64,000 nucleotides of DNA, taken from positions 22,266,937 through 22,330,936 of the forward strand of contig OY978530.1 of assembly GCA_963854835.1 (NCBI GenBank), in the 5' to 3' direction. The notes below the pieces were generated by a model. It worked only from the letters and a program-made list of their open reading frames with translations, was not told the DNA's origin and did not search any database. Below, one piece after another: positions 57,706-64,000 of this stretch. Every line of letters begins with the position of its first letter. Position 1 is the first letter of the stretch. The DNA is from Megamerina dolium (lineage: Eukaryota; Arthropoda; Insecta; Diptera; Megamerinidae). The translations under genes were made by a program, and so were the position numbers.

Positions 57706-59998
57706 ATATTTTTTAATTTGGCTTCGTATACCTTTCCACTTATACTGTCTTCTAATCCTGAAATAAGTTTTTAGAGCGCCCTGATGCCCTCCTAAAGGTG
57801 AATCATGGAAGTTGCGAAGTATCGTCAATATATCCTTTTCATTAGTGAGAAGTTCCACATTCTTGCTCGTTACAAGAGCTTTCATCAGGCTCTTCCTGGC
57901 TTTCGGTTTCGTCGACTTTATTCCTCGCCATAGAACGAGTCACAACCATTGTTGACTCATGATTAGGTTGTGGAACTCTGCTGAGCGCATCTGCATTCAA
58001 GTTGCTTTTGCCTGGTTTATAAATGATTTCAAAATCAAACTCAGATAGTTTATGTCTGAAACATGCCAGGCGAGATGTCTGGTCTTTCAGATTGGCAATT
58101 CCTCGTAAGGGCTGATGGTCACCGTAGACTTTGAATGGTCTACCCAGTAGATAAGCTCTATAGTTCTTTACAGCCCACACGATAGCCAGGAATTCCTTTT
58201 CAATAGTGGAATATCTTTTCTCAGTATCACTAAGTGCTCTGCTCGCAAAGGCTATTGGTCGATCTTTTCCAATTTCACCTTGCGATAGAACTGCAGCAAG
58301 GCTTCATTGCTGGCATCTGTTGTCAACACAAAGGGTTCGGAAAAATCAGGATATGCTAAAATTGATGGAGAGCAACTTGCCTCCTTTAAATCTTCAAAAG
58401 CTTTCTGGCGTTTATCGGTCCATTCAAATTTTGGGTCTTTCCTTAGCAATTTATTAATTGGTAGCGCAATGGCTGCCATTTTGTCAACAAATTTTCGATA
58501 ATAATTTACTAAACCTAAGAATGCCTTAACGTCTTTCTTATTTCTTGGAACAGGAATATTTTTAGCACATTCTACCTTACTGGGATCTGGCAATTCCCCT
58601 TCCTCAGTGGATTTATGACCTAGGTAAATTATCTCTTTTAGTAGAAACTGGTACTTCTCTGTGTTTAGTTTTAGGTTATGTTTACGTAGGAGTTCAAACA
58701 CTCTCCTCAAACGCGATTCATGTGTGCCAAATTCTAATTATTAATCTTTATAAAGTAGATCCCTTTAACCCAAAAGGCATTCTATTGAATTCGTAATGCT
58801 CGACACCTGAGCTAAAAGCGGTTTTTTCTCTGTCAGATTCTTCCATTAGTACTTGATGATACCCACTGTCCAGATCAAGTGTAGTGAATTATCTACTATG
58901 ACCTAACTGATCCAATACTTCATCGATGCGTGGAATTGGAAAAACTTGTTTAATGGTGGCATCGTTCAGTTTTCTGAAATTAACAACTAATCTCCATTTC
59001 TTTTTTCCATCGCTTCCCGCCTTCTTTGGAACTAATATTATTGGGGAATTCCATGGCGAAGAACTGGGAACGATTAGTTCGTCTTCCAACATTTTATTTA
59101 TCTGTCTATTAATCTCTTCTTTATGCATTTCTGATAACCTGTACTGTCTCTGATCTATCTTTATTGGTAACGTGTGCTTTATACCTGTTGTGTAAGACAA
59201 TTTATCGCCTTCCAAATAAAACAAATCGTGAAATAACTTGAATATGTCTTCCATCGATTTTCTTTCTTCAATATTTAGGGTTGAATCTAACTTAATCGTT
59301 TCTAATATTTTAGTAACCCTGTATCATACTCTATATGTTATAGATGGTAAAATTTACCCATATTAACTATTATATCGTTACTTAGCGTATACAATTTCAT
59401 ATTTGTATTCAGAATTGGTACATAAACTTTATTATTTGTGACATATCCCAATGTCTCGCCTAAAAATATTCCGGGAGAAACTTCTTATTTTTCCACTATA
59501 ACCGTTTCCAAATCGGTATTTACCGCCAAGGGAACTATCCTCATAGTTCTCCCTGGTATACAATCTCACTGTTGTAAAATACTCTATTAGCCTCGTTCAA
59601 TGATTTCAGAAGTAAAGTCATCAAATGCTGTTTTCGCTCATCGAATAAAATTTGCTTTTTTTCATAGTATTGAGCACTGACCGGTTCCATAAATTATCTC
59701 GTCCTAGGATACCATCTGCAGGTATCCCTCTCTCTTCAGATATTACATGTAATTTTAAATTCAAATCATTACTCCTTTCATGTTGGACTGCTATTGTCCC
59801 TAACGTGGTGACAAATCCTCCGAATGCACCACTAATATTTTTCCTTGAATTCTCTATCTTGCTAACGTATTTGTTAATTGCTGTTGATTTTAATAAACTG
59901 ATATCTGCCCCAGAGTCTACCAATAAAATGAGTTTTCCATTTTTCGCTTCCTTGCACGGAAACTCAATGCACACATCATCTACATCAGAGACTCCAAA
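57706..59998 (-). pseudogene. Outer gypsy protease, RT, RNase H and integrase zinc domain
   Basis: Protease 59974-59621 with LLVDSGADISLL and GILGRDNLW. Reverse transcriptase from 59254: SSSPWNSPIILVPKK, VVNFRKLNDATIK, then heavy decay at 58889-58711 where PFGLKGS is followed by a deletion that removes the YxDD box. The RT connection resumes at 58710 (KYQFLLKEIIYLGH). RNase H has TTDASNEAL, a frameshift, and GDHQPLRGIANL. The integrase H2C2 part is FHDSPLGGHQGALK, running up to IKKY at the insertion point. Confidence 0.88.
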
Positions 59999-60002
59999 AC
60001 AA

Positions 60003-60212
60003 TAACGACGTATTCGCTACAACCATATCCCGACGACATAGAGGAGAACAAGGGTGGTTTTCATTCCCAAATCGGGTGGAAGAGGACATGAATTGGCCAA
60101 GGACTTCAGGCCAATAAGTCTTATGTCCTTTGTATTAAAAACTCTAGAAAGAATCTTAGACTTATATATACGGGAGCTTCTAGATGAGAAATCTCTCTCT
60201 TCAGTACAGCAT
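60003..60212 (+). pseudogene. LINE reverse transcriptase scrap (LOA/I-like)
   Basis: About 200 bp: TRVVFIPKSGGRGHELAKDF, RPISLMSFVLKTLERILD and LSSVQHA, an early part of a LINE reverse transcriptase. It is upstream of, and stylistically like, the RT at 3596-6110, so possibly the same family. Cut on both sides. Confidence 0.75.
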
Positions 60213-60781
60213 GCGAGTTACGTATGTGCTGCCACATACTCAACCAACCCTCACCAATATTACTGACATCGACAATATCATTCGCAAGTACATAAATAAT
60301 AATTAAATCGTATAAACAGTCGTTTCATTTAAACAAATGCCAATGACACCCAAAAATATTATGCAAGAATTAAAGTCACCGACACTTATGAAAAGTGTCA
60401 TATAACCATCGCTGCACTAAAAAGAACAAGTGCCAATGACATGGGCAAACGTTGCGACAACGACACTCATGAAAAGTGTCGTATAACCAGAGTAGTATCA
60501 TGGCTTAGCATAGCTGCAGTCACTTAACATTTAGCGATTACATGATCGCTTCACTTTAAGTGGCGTAGCAACAATATCAAGTAAAATTATGTCGACGTCG
60601 GTAAATAAAGAAAAGAATAAAGAAAAACAGCGAATACGATTGAATTGCTTTCACTACATTTGGGTTTATATTAATGAACATGAAATTGTAAAAATTTAGT
60701 CTTAAGACCACCTTCAAACAATAAAGATTAAAATTTTGGTTTGAAAAATTCCTTTTATTTTTCCCGAAGGAAAGATATAAC
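60213..60781 (+). repeat. Probable 5' LTR of a 17.6-like gypsy element
   Basis: The LTR end is set by the primer site at 60782. The start near agttacgtatgtg (60213) is inferred from where the LINE scrap ends and from resemblance to 17.6/297-type LTR starts. It contains an internal direct repeat: gccaatgacac...gaaaagtgtcatataacca near 60341 and again near 60431, about 90 bp apart. AATAAA words occur near 60603, 60616 and 60719. Confidence 0.6.
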
Positions 60782-60988
60782 TGGCGCAGTCGCGGAAAAT
60801 ATTTCTAAAGAAATATTTCCTTTCGAACCGAAGTGCAAATAAATAAATAAGTGCAAATACAACAAACTTGAACAATTTTAACTGCCACAAAACATAAATT
60901 TGTTGCAAATAAATAAATAAGTGCAAATACAACAAACTTGAACAATTTTAACTGCCACAAAACATAATTGTGTGTGAGTGAAAAAAAC
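60782..60988 (+). promoter_or_regulatory. Primer-binding site (tRNA-Ser type) and duplicated leader
   Basis: TGGCGCAGTCG at 60782-60792 is the primer site typical of 17.6/297-group elements. The leader holds a 70 bp tandem duplication: 60834-60896 and 60904-60966 (tgcaaataaataaataagtg ... ccacaaaacata). Confidence 0.8.
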
Positions 60989-62056
60989 ATGCAACAGAAC
61001 GAGGAACAAATGGTCCAGATGGCGGTCGTTATCAGATCACAAGAAGATACGATCAACCAGTTGCGCAGCCAGTTGCAGAACGTGCAACAGCAACAAACGC
61101 CACAACACCAAACATTCCTGTCACCAAAGGATATTCTACAACAATTCAGGCAACTAAAATGCCTAGACGACACCCACTACGTCATACCATTCATCAAGTC
61201 AGTGGAAGCAGTGATTGCGTTGTGCCCAAGTGACAACACGAACCTGATGACGTTAGCAATGACGATCATAGCAAACGAGAAGATCGTGGGAACAGCAGGT
61301 CAATGCATCCAGGAGTTAGGAGACAACGCAACATGGGACGAAATGAAGGCGAAATTGCTGGAGCGGTTTAGACCAAGAGCCACCTACGGCGATGTATTCA
61401 ATAAGTGCAGAAACATAAACGTAAGCAATCTTAGAGAACTATTTATATATTTCGAAAAAGCTAAACACGAAATAAACCAAATATACTTATTCGATGAAAA
61501 AAAACCTAGTATATACAAACCAGACAGAGTCGACATGGATTTAGTTAATATACTAATAGAAAAAATTGATATTCCTATGCGATCACACTTAGATCAAGTT
61601 AGTTCATTAAACGCGATAATAATGAAATACTAGCAAATTAAAGCACTAGATGACCCTAGGGCTATACATATAAAATATAGAAAAAACCAAACTAATTACA
61701 AAAAACTACAAAGTACTAATACATATAATCAAAATAACACACCTGTACACAATGCAAATACCAATAGGCACAATCAATATATACCATTTACTCAAAATTA
61801 CCCAAACACCCAAAATACTAATACAAGTAGAAATGACAATCGAAGTCAGCAATTTAGGCACAATTATATCCCAAGTAATCAATATCGTAGAGATAACAAT
61901 ACTACTCAAACGAGAATCACCAATAGGAGTATTAACTCTAATAACACCAGACTAGCACCTGAACCTATAGAAATAGGTACCTTTCAGGAGAACCAAATTG
62001 AAAAGGATAACAAAATAAATTTTTTAACATTGCCTCACGAGATACATTACCCATAA
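60989..62056 (+). pseudogene. Gag of the 17.6-like element
   Basis: ATG 60989 (MQQNEEQMVQMAVVI). A coiled-coil, Gln-rich start, then a capsid-like part (FIKSVEAVIALCPSDN, WDEMKAKLLERFRPRATYGD), one in-frame TAG at 61631, and an Asn/Thr/Gln-rich tail (NTNRHNQYIPFTQNYPN). There is no zinc knuckle, as is usual in this group. The stop TAA is at 62054-62056, 27 nt after the frameshift heptamer. Confidence 0.85.
62020..62026 (+). promoter_or_regulatory. Putative -1 ribosomal frameshift heptamer between gag and pol
   Basis: T TTT TTA is phased as X XXY YYZ in the gag frame (codons aat ttt tta). Slipping back one base enters the pol frame, which is open from 62026 onwards through the protease. The overlap to the gag stop is about 30 nt. 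Confidence 0.7.
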
Positions 62057-64000
62057 TTCACATTTCAATTGGGAAACAAAAAATTAGATGCCTTGTCGAT
62101 ACAGGCTCTTCTACTAGTGTAATGAAAAAAGGGGTATTAACGGAATACCCAGAAATTACTCTAAAGAAACCATTATTTTATAAAACACTTAACGGCATAA
62201 ATGAAATTAATTATATTATTACAACACCGTTTCCGAAAGAATTTGGATGCCTTGGCACACTTCAATGGAAAGTTATTAACTTTCCAAACAAAAATTTTTC
62301 TGCTATAATAGGGCAAAATTTTTTGCGACCATTAATGGCAAGAATTGATCATAAAGAAAAATATGTTGAACTTCTAAATAATAAATTCTATTTCGACGAA
62401 TATAATTATCCTCAATATATTCAACATATTTATAATTTACAACAAACAAGGTCTAGTGATGCAACAAATAATTTCGATTTATCTCATTTAAATACTGATG
62501 AACATCAGGCAACCTTAAGGATGCTTACTGAGTTCGAGGATTTATTTTTTAAGGAAGGGGATAAGTTGTCCTGCACAAATGAAGTGCAACATGAAATTGT
62601 TACCACTAATGACAGGCCTTTATACACTAAAATATATAGGTATCCTCAAGTTCATGAAAAGGAAATAAAAAAACAAATAAAAGACATGTTAGAGCAAAAT
62701 ATTATAAAAGAAAGTAACTCACCCTACAATAGTCCATTGTGGATTGTCGAGAAAAAATTAGACAACTCTGGGATAAAGAAATACAGAATTGTCATTGATT
62801 ACAGAAAGTTAAATGAATTTACAGTGGATGATAAATTTCCAATCCCGAATTTAAATTCATTACTAGACAAACTGGGTAGAGCACAATACTTTACAACTTT
62901 GGACTTGGCCAAGGGGTTTCATCAAATTCCAGTTAGAAAAGAAGATAGAGCTAAAACGGCATTTTCAACACCGTTTGGGCATTACGAGTTTATTCGTATG
63001 CCTTTTGGCCTAAAAAATGCCCCATCAACCTTCCAAAGGCTGATGAACAAAATTCTTCACAAATATATAAATAAGATATGCGTCGTTAACATGGACGATA
63101 TCTTAGTGTTCGGCACTTCACTGGAAGAGCATTTAATTAATTTAAAATTAATATTTCAGGCTCTAAGGAAGGCCAAATTGAAAATACAAGTAGACAAATG
63201 CGACTTTCTGAAGAAAGAAACGCAATTTTTGGGACATATTCTCACAGAAAATGGAGTAAAACCAAATCCCGCCAAAGTTGAAATTATCAGAAATTTGAAA
63301 ATACCAAATAATACAAAGAAAATAAAATCATTCTTGGGAATGACGGGTTTTTACAGGAAATTTGTAAAAGATTATGCGAAAATCGCATATCCTATGACCC
63401 AATACCTAAAAAAGGACCAAAAAGTCAACGAATACGACCCCGCTTTTATAGCTTCATTCGAAGAATTAAAGGATATCGTGACAAATTCACCTATATTGCG
63501 TTATCCCAACTTTACAAAAAAATTCAAAATCACTACAGATGCTAGTAACTCTGCAATTGGAGCCGTTTTATCTCAAGATGAACATCCCATTGCATTTACA
63601 TCAAGAACATTGAATAAACATGAAGCAAATTATGCTACAATCGAAAAGGAGTTGTTAGCAATAGTATGGGCCGTTAAATATTTTCGCCCATACGTTTTTG
63701 GCAGACAATTTGATCTGGAAAGTGATCACCAACCACTAAAGTAGCTAATGACAAAATACACTGGCAAAGACATAAGTCCAAGATTGCAGAGATGGCTCGT
63801 TAGTTTAGGAGAATATGACTTTTCACTCGAATATATAAAAGGAAAAACCAACAACATTGCCGATTTCTTAAGCAGAATAAAAAGCGACGAAATTAATGCT
63901 CATATAGAAATTCTTCAAGGCGATGAAGAAAATAACAGCATGTCAGTGGAAGTAGAAACTGTCCACTCACAAGAAGAGAACTTAGGGTTTGAAATTCCTA
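62026..64000 (+). pseudogene. Pol of the 17.6-like element (runs off the window)
   Basis: Protease with CLVDTGSSTSVM (about 62088) and IIGQNFLRPL. Reverse transcriptase with SNSPYNSPLWIVEKK, VIDYRKLNEFTVDD, FTTLDLAKGFHQI, MPFGLKNAPSTFQRLM and VVNMDDILVF (63086), where the usual Tyr of YxDD is Asn. RNase H has TTDASNSAIGAVLSQ, the Glu in TIEKELLAIV, and SDHQPLK followed by TAG at 63742-63744. After the stop the frame continues (PRLQRWLVSLGEYDF) to the window end; integrase is not reached. Otherwise the frame is open for about 570 codons, so this is a relatively young copy. Confidence 0.9.

Larger units (their letters stand above)
52363..59998 (-). mobile_element. Outer Ty3/gypsy element, split by a nested LTR retrotransposon
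   Basis: Minus-strand protease, reverse transcriptase, RNase H and zinc-binding integrase domain lie at 59998-57706. The integrase core lies at 52927-52363. A second LTR element (52928-57705) sits between the two halves exactly within the integrase H2C2 domain. Both outer ends are truncated: 5' before protease by a LINE scrap, 3' after the integrase core by the RTE-like fragment. No LTRs remain. Confidence 0.9.

Overview
The window looks like insect nuclear DNA, most probably from a fly (Diptera); the exact species cannot be read from it. The reasons are the transposon families present (R1-, Jockey-, RTE- and LOA/I-like LINEs, 17.6-like and other Ty3/gypsy elements, Tc1 elements with IR/DR ends, DUF4817-type mariner relatives, tRNA-derived SINEs) and many long (TA)n arrays. 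I recognise no host gene: almost every coding-like stretch belongs to a mobile element, and most are broken. This is repeat-dense, heterochromatin-like sequence.

Layout. 1-1118: the 3' end of a DUF4817-type mariner relative, a TA array and a Tc1-like fragment. 1119-16220: a large imperfect palindrome. Its left arm (1119-9257) and right arm (10576-16220) carry the same series in opposite order: dead gypsy gag, a 1 kb non-coding stretch, a LINE RT-RNase H, an internally deleted mariner derivative and an RTE-like LINE end. They surround a 1.3 kb spacer that holds an unclassified 516 bp TIR element. The left arm also has a Tc1 insertion and a 604 bp tandem duplication. 16221-21341: the rest of the gypsy pol, then non-coding DNA with a mariner MITE and a tRNA-like relic. 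21344-24368: a dead DUF4817-type element next to an intact Tc1 element. 24369-31345: TA arrays, LINE fragments, and a nearly complete but dead Jockey-type LINE. 31346-36970: AT-rich DNA with a tnp2-like transposase relic and tRNA-derived SINEs. 37302-38952: a second intact Tc1 element.

39005-51284: an R1-clade LINE sitting in an (AC)n microsatellite, with 5811 bp of it repeated in tandem; the downstream copy keeps a complete 999-residue ORF2. 51285-59998: an RTE-like fragment, then a dead gypsy element whose integrase is split by a second LTR retrotransposon (52928-57705) that has both LTRs. 60003-64000: a LINE scrap and the 5' half of a 17.6-like LTR retrotransposon with a tRNA-Ser-type primer site and a well-phased -1 frameshift heptamer between gag and pol.

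How it fits together. Three features look recent: two full-length Tc1 copies encoding identical 346-residue transposases, the tandem R1-like duplication, and the Tc1 insertion whose empty site survives in the opposite palindrome arm. Everything else is layered debris from which the order of events can be partly read.
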